A stretch of 27,160 bases of DNA from a virus, in IMG/VR virus record IMGVR_UViG_3300013131_000209, positions 1 to 27,160 of that record; one strand, given 5' to 3'. Below the pieces are notes generated by a model. It was not told the DNA's origin. It was given only the letters and a program-made list of their open reading frames with translations, and ran no database searches. Of this stretch, positions 1 to 9,300 are shown one piece after another. Within the stretch, counting starts at the first letter, position 1. Each line of letters opens with the position of its first letter. The translations under genes and the position numbers were made by a program.

Positions 1-147
1 GACTCTCTAGAGCTTCGACGCTACATCGATTCGAACGAGCCTGGCGTCGAGATGAAGTCCTGGATGGACTGCCCTTCCTGCCTCGAGCACTCGGAAGTGA
101 GGCTGCCAATTGGCGCCGCCTTCTTTTGGCCTGACTCCGAACGATAA
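1..147 (+). CDS. Baseplate hub subunit, gp26-like (C-terminal 48 codons only)
   Basis: An open frame enters from the left edge and stops at 145-147. The visible tail has a CPSC pair followed by LPIGAAFFWPDS. A Cys-x-x-Cys stretch followed by a hydrophobic strand and FFWP near the C-terminus is what I remember of the T4-type gp26 baseplate family (T4_baseplate), but the match is from memory. In T4 the order is 25-26-51-27-28-29, and here the next gene is gp51-like and a tape measure follows, which fits. The product would act in assembly of the central baseplate hub. The start and most of the protein lie outside the window. The last 38 bases overlap the next gene in another frame. Confidence 0.55.
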   Translation, partial: DSLELRRYIDSNEPGVEMKSWMDCPSCLEHSEVRLPIGAAFFWPDSER

Positions 148-379
148 AGAAGTCTTTCTCGAGATCATCTTTCTCCTGATGTACTACATGGGCTTCTCAT
201 ATGAAGAGGCCTATGACCTGCCCTTGTGGCAGCGCGAGTGGTTCATCAATCGTATCAATAAGGAGATCAAGGCCTCGCAGGGACAGTCGCGCAGTCCTGA
301 TGCGAATAACGCCGAGGCGCGGGCCATGATGGGTCGCGCGCGCGCACAAGTTCCCTCGAAGCTGAGAAGGTTCACATAG
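110..379 (+). CDS. Small tail/baseplate assembly protein, gp51-like
   Basis: This 89-residue protein starts with TTG at 110. No ATG is available in the frame before the conserved part, and GAGG at 99-102 lies 7 bases upstream, so TTG is the best start. The core FLLMYYMGFSYEEAYDLP followed by WQREWFI is a pattern I associate with small proteins next to the baseplate hub genes of T4-like phages (gp51, a hub assembly factor). T4 gp51 itself is much longer (about 250 residues), so this would be a minimal version. The C-terminal third is polar and Ala/Arg-rich. Its position after the gp26-like gene and before the tape measure supports a tail assembly role. The exact function is inferred. Confidence 0.55.
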   Translation: MAPPSFGLTPNDKEVFLEIIFLLMYYMGFSYEEAYDLPLWQREWFINRINKEIKASQGQSRSPDANNAEARAMMGRARAQVPSKLRRFT

Positions 380-390
380 TCAGTTCCTTG

Positions 391-399
391 AATATTTAG
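391..399 (+). promoter_or_regulatory. Candidate late-promoter box AATATTTAG
   Basis: AATATTTAG lies just before the ATG at 405, and no Shine-Dalgarno sequence is visible. The 8-mer ATATTTAG occurs four times on the + strand (also 1133, 6301, 26582) and I found none on the other strand. All four copies are near starts of virion-type genes. If it acts as a -10-like late box, the transcript would begin almost at the ATG and be leaderless. The reverse complement contains CTAAATA, which resembles T4-type late promoters, so orientation is uncertain. Confidence 0.3.
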
Positions 400-404
400 C
401 TCGT

Positions 405-848
405 ATGGCAAATTTCAAAGAGACTGTGTTGTTGAGATCTTACATTCGGGCGCGCCTAACAGAGGACGTATACACAGGCGGAAAGTTTATGCCTGATCGC
501 GCCATAGCCTCTGTCGATCGATACCTAGGAGGCGACCTACCGGCCCTAGGTGTTTCTCCAGAAATTGCCGAGGAAGTGACCTTGGATGACCTCCGGTCCA
601 CATTTGGAGAGGAGGGTTGGGACGTCGACTCGGAGCTCCAGAGAGCGGTAGAAGATCGAGATAAAAATGCAGCCCGCCGACGTGTCAAAGAGATTCTCAA
701 CACAGGCTTCATTTCTCCGACGAGCTCGCTGGGAAAGAAGGGCTTTAAGTCGATCGACGACGCACTCCTGCCTGGCGATGAAGACAGGCTGATTCAGGTG
801 ATTCTCGACGACCTCTTCGATAGCGATGGCGTGATCACGATATACTAA
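405..848 (+). CDS. Unknown 147-residue protein with CTS-like N-terminus
   Basis: I do not recognise a family. The protein is acidic and soluble, with no signal peptide or membrane segment. Residues 8-20 (VLLRSYIRARLTE) form a basic amphipathic helix ending in L-T-E. The same pattern, hydrophobic-Ile/Val-Arg-x-x-hydrophobic-basic-x-(I/L)-x-x-E, opens three other small proteins in this window (861, 15126, 16295). In T4 the prohead protease gp21 cuts after (L/I)-x-E, and internal proteins carry a short N-terminal capsid-targeting peptide ending this way. By analogy this may be a packaged or prohead-processed protein. It starts right after an ATATTTAG box and has no obvious Shine-Dalgarno sequence. 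It lies in the tail gene block between gp51-like and tape-measure genes. Confidence 0.7.
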   Translation: MANFKETVLLRSYIRARLTEDVYTGGKFMPDRAIASVDRYLGGDLPALGVSPEIAEEVTLDDLRSTFGEEGWDVDSELQRAVEDRDKNAARRRVKEILNTGFISPTSSLGKKGFKSIDDALLPGDEDRLIQVILDDLFDSDGVITIY

Positions 849-860
849 TAGGAGCGCGCA

Positions 861-1112
861 ATGTCAGAAAGCAAAAACAGCGTATTCATAAGAGCATGCG
901 CAAAGTACATCCTGGGCGAGTCGACAGGAGTAAAGCTCAAAGGCAGTCCGGAGACCCTCGAGTCCTTTCAGCGGGTCCTGATCGCCAGCCGTGATTTGTA
1001 CAGTGCACTCCAGCAGAAGAGGTCTCTAGAGGAGATTAGGGACTTGCTCGCAAAGAAGAAGAGGGCAGCTGAGGGCTTTAGGAGCGCGACCGGCCTGACG
1101 TGGCGCCTATAA
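861..1112 (+). CDS. Unknown 83-residue helical protein with CTS-like N-terminus
   Basis: I do not recognise the family. The ATG at 861 has a good ribosome-binding site (AGGAG, 851-855). Residues 8-20 (VFIRACAKYILGE) share the N-terminal pattern of the 405 gene and end in L-G-E. The rest (SPETLESFQRVLIASRDLYSA, then a Lys/Arg-rich helix) is predicted by eye to be all-helical and basic at the C-terminus. The gene sits 12 bases after the previous one and 64 bases before the tape measure, so it may be a tail chaperone, a minor tail protein or a prohead-targeted protein. Nothing in the sequence decides between these. Confidence 0.65.
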   Translation: MSESKNSVFIRACAKYILGESTGVKLKGSPETLESFQRVLIASRDLYSALQQKRSLEEIRDLLAKKKRAAEGFRSATGLTWRL

Positions 1113-1131
1113 TCGAAAATTTCCCGCCGTC

Positions 1132-1140
1132 AATATTTAG
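1132..1140 (+). promoter_or_regulatory. Candidate late-promoter box AATATTTAG before tape measure
   Basis: Second copy of AATATTTAG, in the 64-base gap before the tape measure gene. If it marks a -10-like box, the leader would be about 30 bases and would include GAGACGG before the ATG at 1177. This is the best-placed copy for a conventional promoter. Confidence 0.35.
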
Positions 1141-1176
1141 CCTTATACGCCCCGCGGCCAAATAAAGAGACGGTAG

Positions 1177-4100
1177 ATGGCTGACTCCAAAACACAGGAA
1201 CTGCAGAACCAGTCTGATCTCCAGGCCCAGATCAACAAGATCCTGGAGAGTCGGAATGCAATTCTTGCGGCGCAGCAAAAAGCGCTATCGACCCAAGTTC
1301 AAATGGCCGTCGACATGTGCAAGGCTCTTAAATGCGAAGAGCTCGACCTGGTCGAGGCGCGCCTGAAGACAACGCGCGATGCGATGTCTGCTGCTGCGAC
1401 CGAGGCAGGCAAGCTCAAGGGCGAGCTCGGCGACGTCGCTGCAGCGGGCCAGAACGCAGGTTCTCAAGGATCTAGCGCCCTTGACAAACTTAATGACAGT
1501 TTCGACGCGAGCAATCTAACTCTGGCAGGCTTTGGGGCAGGCATCTTGCAATTTGGCGGCATCTTCATGCAGACGTTCAAGAACGTCATCAGCATGGCAG
1601 GAGGGCTGCTAGCGTCCCTAGGAAAATTAGGATTTGCAATAATAACCCTTCCCTTTAAACTCTTGGGAGGACTCTTTGATCTTGCGCAGAGCAGTGGCGG
1701 CGGCGGACCATCGCCAATTGCGCAGGCCCTTGAAAAGATAAGGGGCGAACTTGGAGGCCTGAATACCGCAGTAGGCAAGGCGGCTGTGTCAGCACTGCCC
1801 CAGTTTAGAAAACAGCTAAAGGATATGGCTGGCACAGGACTTCGGGTTGCCAAGGTCTTTGGTCAAGGTCGTGAAGGTCTCGCCAAGGCGATGGAGTATA
1901 ACGTCGAGCTCATCAAGGCTTTGGGCCCCGCCGCAGAGCACTTTACAGGTGTCTTGAAGAAGAGTGCTGTCGAGCTCGCCATGTATCGAAAGGGCTTGGG
2001 AATATCTGCCGAATCCCAGGCACAGATCATGAAGCTTGCTGAGGCGACAGGCAAGGATCCTGCTGCTGCCATGCATGATTTTGCCACCGTGGCCATCAAC
2101 ATGGGCGAGGCATTTGGAATCAGCGCTGCTGTAATTGGTAAAGATATGGCTGAGATGAAGGCCGACTTTGCGAACTTTGGAACTCTCAGCGTCCGCGAGC
2201 TCAGCCAGGCTGCAGTTTATGCGCACAAGCTTGGAATCGAAGTAAAGGCCCTACAAGGCGTCATTGGAGCCTTTGACGACTTTGAGACGGCGGCCCAGAA
2301 TGCTGCGAAGCTGTCGCAGGCCTTTGGAATGAATGTCGACGCGATGAAAATGTTGAACGCAGCAAACCCTGCTGAGCGCTTGTCGATGTTGCAGCAGGCG
2401 TTCAAAGAGACCGGAAAGTCAATCGAGTCAATGTCAAGGCAGGAGATCAAGCTCCTTGCAGCACAATCAGGACTCACCGAAGAGCAGTCATTAGCTGCGT
2501 TCAGTCAGAAGGGCCTCTCACAGTCATACGATCAAATAACGAAGGCCGGTGCGAAGGCTGAGAAGAAGCAGCTCACACAGGCTGAGGCAATGTCGAAGCT
2601 GGCCGATTCGATCGAGCGCGTCTTTGGTGGTGGCGGAGGGTCGAAATTTCAGGGTTTCTTCGACGCCTTCTCTAAAGGGTTCCAGGATGGAATACTGAGG
2701 TCCAAGGAGCTCCGTGGTCTCTTTAGGGACATTCGAAAGTCTCTCAGGACAGTATTCCTCGCCGGTCGGTCTGTTGGAAAGATGTTCGCGGAGCTTTTCC
2801 CAGGCTTCCAGCAGATGGTCGCCGGCCTTCGTGATGTGTTCAATCCAAAGCGTTTTCGCGAAATGATGGACAAGGTCAAGGACATTTTTAAGCAATTCTT
2901 CCTAGACCTTAGAACTGATCCAAAGGCCGGCGTCGAAAAATTCGTCGAGAGAATGAAGGAGGCCTTTAAGAGTCTCTTCCAGGGTCAGGGCTCTGGAGTC
3001 AACACTTTCATGGAGGGCGGTAAGACATTCCTTAAGACCATAGGCGCCATCTTCATGGCGATTCTACCGATGGTTCTCGACGGCTTGATCAAGGCTGTCA
3101 ACGCAATCGCAGACTTTATTGCGGCACCTCCTGGAATTCCAGGAGCAGTGAGTGCTCTAGGCGATCAACTTTTGGATGCGCTGATCCGAGTCTTCGATGT
3201 GCTTAAGGACAGGCTCTGGCCTCCTGTCAAGAGAATGTTCATGGCGCTGTGGGAAAAGATTGGACCGTGGGTTGAGAAAACTGTCGAGGTGATATTTTAT
3301 GCATCTCTTTTCAAAGCGTTCGCTCGAGGTGCTGTAGGAGCTCTGGGAGGAGCTGCCGTTGGAGTGCTTAAGAATGTTCTTCTCAAGACCTTCACGACAA
3401 CCATGGTGCAGACAGGCGAGGCCGCGGCGGCCTCAACAGGCGCTGGAGCTGCTGCACAGACCGCGACATCTTTCATGCCATCGATTGGACAGTTCTTGGT
3501 CGCCGTTGGAGCGGTTCTTCTTGTTTTTGCAGGCGTGGTTGCAATCTATAAAATTGCAGGCCTGACTCCTCTGGACGCTCTAGGGTTAGGAATCATTATG
3601 GTGTCGCTTGCGACGTCAACCCTAATGATATCAGCGGCAGTGAAGATGATACCACCTGGGGCTGCGGCTGATGCTTCTGGACTGGCCACTGTCCTTGCGA
3701 TCATGACAGCTTCTTCTATTGTTGTTATGGGTGTGATGGCAATATTGTCTATGATCGACACACCAAACCTAGGCCAGATCGCAGCATTTACTGCCGTCAT
3801 TCTAACTTTGACCCTTGCTACACTTCCAATAATCTTAGCTGCCACAATTATTGGTGCAATGAAGCAGAACGTAGCGCAGGCGGTCGAGGGAATGGGCATT
3901 ATTGGCGTGTTTATGGTTGCAGTGGGCGTTGTAGGCGTTGTCGTCTCATCACTCCTTTCCCTATTCTCTAATCCTACTGGGATTGCAGCTCTGATGGAAG
4001 GAATTTCATCTTTGATATGGGCGACCTTAGGAATGCTGCCGGCAGCATTCGCCCTAGGCATGGTCATGACTTCAGGGATAGGAGCTATTGGTCTTGCACC

Positions 4101-6060
4101 AATTCTTTTGGGGTTTGCACTGATCGCAGGTCTTGCAACTGGACTTGTCGGCACGCTTCTCCCTGCTGTCACAATGCTTGCTAATATTCGAATCGCCGAT
4201 CCTGAGTCATTCAAGGCTGTGACAGGAGCGCTCGTCGATATCATGCAGGCAGTCAATGGATTCGTGGGTGCGCTTTCAGGTCTTGCATATATGATGAGAC
4301 CGACCTTCGCGCAGATGTTCGATGGCGATGCATTCCAGGGAAATATCAACGCGATGAAGGGGCTCGTTGATACGATTCTCAAATCAGGAGTCACCGATAT
4401 TATTGACAAGCTGGCAACATTCGCACAAACTGCAAATATAAAGCAGGGCACAGGAGAGGCAATATCAGCAATCGCGGCGGTGCTAGGAGCTGTTGGTACC
4501 CTTCTGAAGGCATTCTCCCCTGACGGCGAGGTGTTTTCCAAGCTGGCAGAAGAGGCCGGTCCGGAGTGGTATGAGATGATTTCTCCCATGGGTCTGGTTA
4601 GCACAATTGGCCGCGCAAATAATATTAGCACGATCATGGATGGTATGAAAGAGATGCAAAATGGCGCGCTGGGACAGCTCCAGGCTGTCCTACCCTCCGT
4701 CGCTACAGGAATCCAAAGCCTACTATCCAGCATTGGCACAATTCCTGCCGGAATCAAGGACGTGGGACCATTTATTTCTGGATTTGCTTCAGTTCTCACT
4801 GCCGTCGCTGCGATCATGAAGGCGATGTCACCCTCCGACAAGGCATTCGAGGCGGTGACCGAGGCGGCTGACACTTACGGGGAAGATGCAACCGCGGTGA
4901 TGAACTCTGCTTTTGCAGGAATGCGGGGAATTTCCACAGGAATTGTCGATCTATTGACGGACATTAAGGATCCCCTTGTCAGCATGATGCAGGGAATGAT
5001 GGAGGCTCTACAGCCTATCATAACTGCTGCGGCCTCAGTCGACCCTCAGGTAATATCAGGGCTCGGGCAGATTCTGTCAGGGGTCATGGGCGCTGTGAGT
5101 AGCATTATGGACACCTTTATCTCGATGATGGATGTTGCGAACGAACGCGCCGGAGCCTATGAAGACGCGTTCGCACAAGAAAGCGCGTTCGACTCCATAC
5201 TCACAAACATAACGGGACTCTTCGCCACCATGGGTCCATCTTTCCTCTCGCTGGTCGAGCCCATGCGAACCATGGTCAACGCAGTCATTGCGATCGCACA
5301 GGGGATAACAAATACGCGGGGACTCAAGGCGAGAATCGAGGCCGTCACCGCGGCTCTGGCGGCGGTGGGTCAGATGTCACAGATCTTCGGACCCAGCGGT
5401 CCCTTCTATGGCGCACCTCCGCCTAATTCGACGGTGCCAGTTAGTCTAATCACTGGCATGGTTACCATGATGGGCGAAGTTGCACGTCAAATCTTGGTGC
5501 GAGGAGGACCACTGCAGCGTGTCGTTGACGCTTTTGATGCGATTGTCGTGAAAAATCCGCGCAGTCTCAAGTCCAAGGCCGAGGCTCTCACAGGCGTCTT
5601 CGCAGGGATCCAGGCACTCAGCACTGCCATGACGACGATGAACGCAACAGGCACGCAGGGCATAGGGGCTCTAGCAGCAGAATTCAATCGACGCTTGGGT
5701 GACACAGAGACAATAACGACAGCACTCGAAAGCATGGTCGATATTCTCAACGTGGTCCCCAGAAACATGGAAAACGTTTCTTCTCGTGTTCAGGCGATGG
5801 TTCAGGCGTACACAGCCCTCCACACGGCACTTAGCACACCTCTCGGTGATGCGAACATCGCCGCGATCGTTCGGCTCAACGATTCTCTAGACGGCCAGCG
5901 TAATCTCACAGTCAGGCACGAATCGCTGCCGCCCATCAACCTTACTGTCACAGTCCACGTCGACTCCGAGGCCGTTGGCGAGGCGATTCTGAATAACGAG
6001 AGAGATATTCGGACCACAGCAGGTAGAAGATTCGCCATTACAGGACCCAATCCTGCGTAA
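1177..6060 (+). CDS. Tail tape measure protein (1627 residues)
   Basis: This is the longest gene in the window. It has the tape-measure hallmarks: a coiled-coil, Gln/Ala-rich N-terminus (residues 1-100), a long helical body with short hydrophobic patches near 118-175, and a strongly hydrophobic stretch at about 769-1003 made of several Gly/Ala-rich membrane-like helices. A second helical half follows, ending in a beta-like tail (residues 1570-1627). It sets tail length during assembly and its hydrophobic part is thought to help DNA cross the host membrane. At about 0.15 nm per residue it predicts a tail near 240 nm, far longer than T4 (gp29 is about 590 residues). It is the functional counterpart of gp29, but the size resembles other long-tailed myoviruses. 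The start has GAGACGG upstream. Confidence 0.9.
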   Translation: MADSKTQELQNQSDLQAQINKILESRNAILAAQQKALSTQVQMAVDMCKALKCEELDLVEARLKTTRDAMSAAATEAGKLKGELGDVAAAGQNAGSQGSSALDKLNDSFDASNLTLAGFGAGILQFGGIFMQTFKNVISMAGGLLASLGKLGFAIITLPFKLLGGLFDLAQSSGGGGPSPIAQALEKIRGELGGLNTAVGKAAVSALPQFRKQLKDMAGTGLRVAKVFGQGREGLAKAMEYNVELIKALGPAAEHFTGVLKKSAVELAMYRKGLGISAESQAQIMKLAEATGKDPAAAMHDFATVAINMGEAFGISAAVIGKDMAEMKADFANFGTLSVRELSQAAVYAHKLGIEVKALQGVIGAFDDFETAAQNAAKLSQAFGMNVDAMKMLNAANPAERLSMLQQAFKETGKSIESMSRQEIKLLAAQSGLTEEQSLAAFSQKGLSQSYDQITKAGAKAEKKQLTQAEAMSKLADSIERVFGGGGGSKFQGFFDAFSKGFQDGILRSKELRGLFRDIRKSLRTVFLAGRSVGKMFAELFPGFQQMVAGLRDVFNPKRFREMMDKVKDIFKQFFLDLRTDPKAGVEKFVERMKEAFKSLFQGQGSGVNTFMEGGKTFLKTIGAIFMAILPMVLDGLIKAVNAIADFIAAPPGIPGAVSALGDQLLDALIRVFDVLKDRLWPPVKRMFMALWEKIGPWVEKTVEVIFYASLFKAFARGAVGALGGAAVGVLKNVLLKTFTTTMVQTGEAAAASTGAGAAAQTATSFMPSIGQFLVAVGAVLLVFAGVVAIYKIAGLTPLDALGLGIIMVSLATSTLMISAAVKMIPPGAAADASGLATVLAIMTASSIVVMGVMAILSMIDTPNLGQIAAFTAVILTLTLATLPIILAATIIGAMKQNVAQAVEGMGIIGVFMVAVGVVGVVVSSLLSLFSNPTGIAALMEGISSLIWATLGMLPAAFALGMVMTSGIGAIGLAPILLGFALIAGLATGLVGTLLPAVTMLANIRIADPESFKAVTGALVDIMQAVNGFVGALSGLAYMMRPTFAQMFDGDAFQGNINAMKGLVDTILKSGVTDIIDKLATFAQTANIKQGTGEAISAIAAVLGAVGTLLKAFSPDGEVFSKLAEEAGPEWYEMISPMGLVSTIGRANNISTIMDGMKEMQNGALGQLQAVLPSVATGIQSLLSSIGTIPAGIKDVGPFISGFASVLTAVAAIMKAMSPSDKAFEAVTEAADTYGEDATAVMNSAFAGMRGISTGIVDLLTDIKDPLVSMMQGMMEALQPIITAAASVDPQVISGLGQILSGVMGAVSSIMDTFISMMDVANERAGAYEDAFAQESAFDSILTNITGLFATMGPSFLSLVEPMRTMVNAVIAIAQGITNTRGLKARIEAVTAALAAVGQMSQIFGPSGPFYGAPPPNSTVPVSLITGMVTMMGEVARQILVRGGPLQRVVDAFDAIVVKNPRSLKSKAEALTGVFAGIQALSTAMTTMNATGTQGIGALAAEFNRRLGDTETITTALESMVDILNVVPRNMENVSSRVQAMVQAYTALHTALSTPLGDANIAAIVRLNDSLDGQRNLTVRHESLPPINLTVTVHVDSEAVGEAILNNERDIRTTAGRRFAITGPNPA

Positions 6061-6069
6061 TATAGACCT

Positions 6070-6372
6070 ATGAAGAAAAACGACACAGGCGCTCAAGATA
6101 AAGATTTCAAGGGGCCCGTTCCCTCTGAAAGCAAACGAGATACTCATGAAGGAATTCCTATAGATGAGTCATCAAAGTTTTTAATGAACGCGTTCGAAAA
6201 ATCACTCGAGAAGCTGGAGCCGGGTGACCGTGAGGCGGTGATGGACCACCACAGCAAGCTCATGAAGAGCATGACAATCTTGAGCGAAAAAATGAATGAG
6301 ATATTTAGCTCTGAGGAAGGGCGCCGTCTCTTCCAGCAAGAGCTGCAGAATCGCGGTGGGTCTAAAAAATGA
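6070..6372 (+). CDS. Unknown 100-residue acidic helical protein, coupled to downstream gene
   Basis: I do not recognise it. The first 35 residues are polar and likely disordered. Residues 36-95 form long charged helices with regular Leu/Met spacing (FEKSLEKL, LMKSMTILSEKMNEIF), suggesting a small coiled-coil. It begins 9 bases after the tape-measure stop with no clear ribosome-binding site, preceded by TAATATAG. It ends in ATGA, overlapping the next start by four bases, so the two are probably translationally coupled. By position it may be a chaperone or connector between tape measure and baseplate. This is inference only. Confidence 0.65.
   Translation: MKKNDTGAQDKDFKGPVPSESKRDTHEGIPIDESSKFLMNAFEKSLEKLEPGDREAVMDHHSKLMKSMTILSEKMNEIFSSEEGRRLFQQELQNRGGSKK
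6301..6308 (+). promoter_or_regulatory. ATATTTAG box inside the 3' end of the preceding gene
   Basis: Third copy of ATATTTAG, continuing as ATATTTAGCTC exactly as at 392-402. It lies 61 bases upstream of the large baseplate-like gene at 6369. It could be an internal promoter for that gene, but it is coding sequence too and may be chance. Confidence 0.2.
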
Positions 6373-9300
6373 CTGACAAAAGAGGCAATCAGACCAACTA
6401 TGACCTGGGGCTAAATGACTCAGGCGAGCTATCGTCTGTGGGTGATCTTTTTAACCCAGGCCATCCAGATTCTGGAAATGAGCCCCGAGACCAGAGTGGT
6501 GCCGTTAGATTCGATCAGGGACAAGACATTCCTCGTGCCGCGAAGGTGACTTTAGGAAACTATCTCAGCAATGCGACCAAGGGAAATGTAGGTAATTCTC
6601 GCCCTAATACATTTCAAGTATCTCCTGACAGCAGCGATGTGGGCCTAGGAATTGATACCAACCTTTCATCCAAAAGGGCTGGACTGCTGACACGAGTCGA
6701 CATCAAGAACAATGGCGTGACCATGGGAACTTATCTCGATCATGTCAAGGGCCACGTCGACGCAGCCAAGGCAGCCAGAAAGTTCGAGTCTACAAAAAAC
6801 TCTGATTACGGTCGAGACTCGAGCAATCCATTTGTAAGTCCCGACGTCGGTATAAAGAACTATTCAGATCCTGCTACACGTTCTCGTGGACAAGACGGAA
6901 ATAGCATTCTTTTGAACGTCGACCCGCAGGGGACTGTGAGCTTTGCTGAGCCTGGAAATCCTCAAATTGGACCGCTGAGAGACGATGCGCCTGTTGTTCA
7001 AAAGAAGATCTCCGAGGTTCTCCGGCAAAATCGCTTCAATCCTATCGAAAAAGCTTTCGTTCAAAATCGCACATGGACTGGACCTGGCACAACACTACAG
7101 CGCCAGTTGGGCACATATGTCAAGGACTCACAGTCGATAGAGATAAAGCAGGGACTTCTGGAGCAGGTGGGACTTAAGCTCATGATTAGGGCTACAGGAC
7201 ACAGCGTTCCTGGACAAGATTTGCTAAATGACACAAATAGCCTTCAAGAAACGAACAACTACGCGCCTCTTATCCCTAGTGCGCCACAGCTAACAGGCCT
7301 ACCACTTATACCTGTTGTCAATCTCATGGCAGGTAATGTTGATGTGTCTCAGGGCTTGGCCGGTGTGGGAGTAACGCCAGAATCAGCTCGGGCTGAGTAT
7401 ATCGATAAGGTAGACTTTGAGCCTGCTCCTGGATCAACTAGCTCTACGTGGAATGAGACCTTCGACGGACGAAGCTATGGTGTGCTTAATTCTCACATTG
7501 AGCCCTTCAGCGGCGGATTACCAGTTGGCACATTTACAACAACCTTAGCTGGAATCGTGTTGATAGTAGGAGCGTCATTTTTAATCACGGCGCTTCCCCT
7601 AATTCTGAATAGAGACATGGCTACTGTAGATCACTTTGACCCTACAGGGTCCAGCATGCTGAATATTATTCCTGCCAATTTGACGATGGGTCGACACACT
7701 GAGATTAGAACCAACGGAGGCACAGGAGAGTATGCACCATATAATCGGTTGCAAGAATTCATATTTGAGCTCCTGGGAATACCAAGAACAAATCACCGTT
7801 GGGAGCAATGTCTCCTTCAGGGGATTGGAGCATTCTTTGGAGTAGGGATTAGAGAAGATTTTTCAATCGACGGAGAGCTCCTGGGAGAAAACATCTATTA
7901 CTTGTTGACGGCACCCGGATATTACGCAGTCGTGATACGAAATGCGATAAGGGACGTCGAACAGATCGTTAAGGCCATAGAAAGCTTTGCAGAAGCAGGA
8001 TCTGCAGGCAATATTGTTGCAATAGTGTCAGGGATCTTTAGTCTCATCGACTCGATCACGTCATCAGCCCTTTATCGCTTTTTTATGACGATGACTGCGC
8101 TGGGAAATCAGGTCTTGAACGCATCAATTCATACCTTTGATATATCGTTGAGGGTAAATGAGGAAGACCGCGAGTACTCTGGCCCAGGCAGAGGCCACTC
8201 CGGCGAAGTCCCGGTCGGCGCCCTCAGCTGGCGTCACTCTGCGGCACTTAGCTTTCATCTCATACCAGGTTCTTTAGGCAGTCAGGTTGCTGGATTTATC
8301 GATATGGGGTATAATGGTACGCCTAGAGGACCTGGATCAAGAGTCAACCAGTTTGATCTTACGCTGCTGGGGCCCCGCCGTGTGTCGCCAGGCGGGCTTC
8401 GCAGCATCCCCGCCGAGCAGGTCCCCGCGCGCGACGCAAGGCTAACAGCTGGTGACGTTAAGACGATCGAGAGTCTGCTAGATGCTGAGCACGTGCCGTT
8501 TTATTTTCACGACCTTCGTACGAATGAGATAATCTCATTTCACGCATTTTTGTCTGATCTATCAGACGGGTTCTCTGTGAACTACACCAACACGACGGGG
8601 TATGGTCGCGCTGATGAGGTCATGATATACAATAACACGAAGAGGACGATCGGGTTTACTTTTCATGTGGTCGCAACTTCTGAAAAAGATTTTGATATTA
8701 TGTACTGGAACATAAACAGGCTGATCACAATGCTGTATCCACAATATTCTGCCGGTCGTCAAATGACGACAAGCAATATTGACTTCATTCAGCCCTTTTC
8801 TCAAATACAGACAGCGTCGCCTATGATTAGATTGAGAATAGGAGATATTGTCAAAGGAAATTATTCCAGGTTTGCGCTAGCGAGACTTTTTGGGTTTGGA
8901 ACAACTAGAATGGATATCAATCGAGAGATCGCACGTCGACAAGCTGCTGTGGATAATGGGAATAATGGGAATGCCAGAATTAGTGCTGAAAACGAGGCGA
9001 TCGAAGCGCGCAATGCAGCGCGCCTCAGGTCCGCGGCTGAGACAAGAGTAAACACGTGGACTGAGGCACGCCAGGCGAGGCCTATAAATGAAAGATATGT
9101 CGTAGGCGATGAGGTGAATATTCGCCCTGTAACGATTTTGGCGGGCATTGACAACGTCGAGTTTAGAGATTCAAGAGGTGGAGCCATGGCAGTTCTGGGC
9201 AGCGTCGCCGGCGTCCCTACAAGGACGCGTAAGCCAGACGCACCTGCTGCTTACTTGAGCATTCCAAGAACTTTAAGCTCGGTCAGGACTCCAGCAGATC

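Noticed and set aside
101-147. Programmed frameshift joining the gp26-like and gp51-like genes
   Set aside because: The two frames overlap, but the second gene has its own ribosome-binding site and start. No canonical slippery heptamer is seen, and T4 encodes gp26 and gp51 separately.
3546-4874. Long open frame on the - strand (442 codons)
   Set aside because: It lies fully inside the tape measure gene, is rich in Ile/Ala/Pro as expected from antisense of hydrophobic codons, and has no start signal or known motif.
6041-6055. CAGGA-CCCAA-TCCTG hairpin at the end of the tape measure gene
   Set aside because: The stem is only 5 bp with no T-run, and the next gene starts 15 bases later. It is probably chance in coding sequence.
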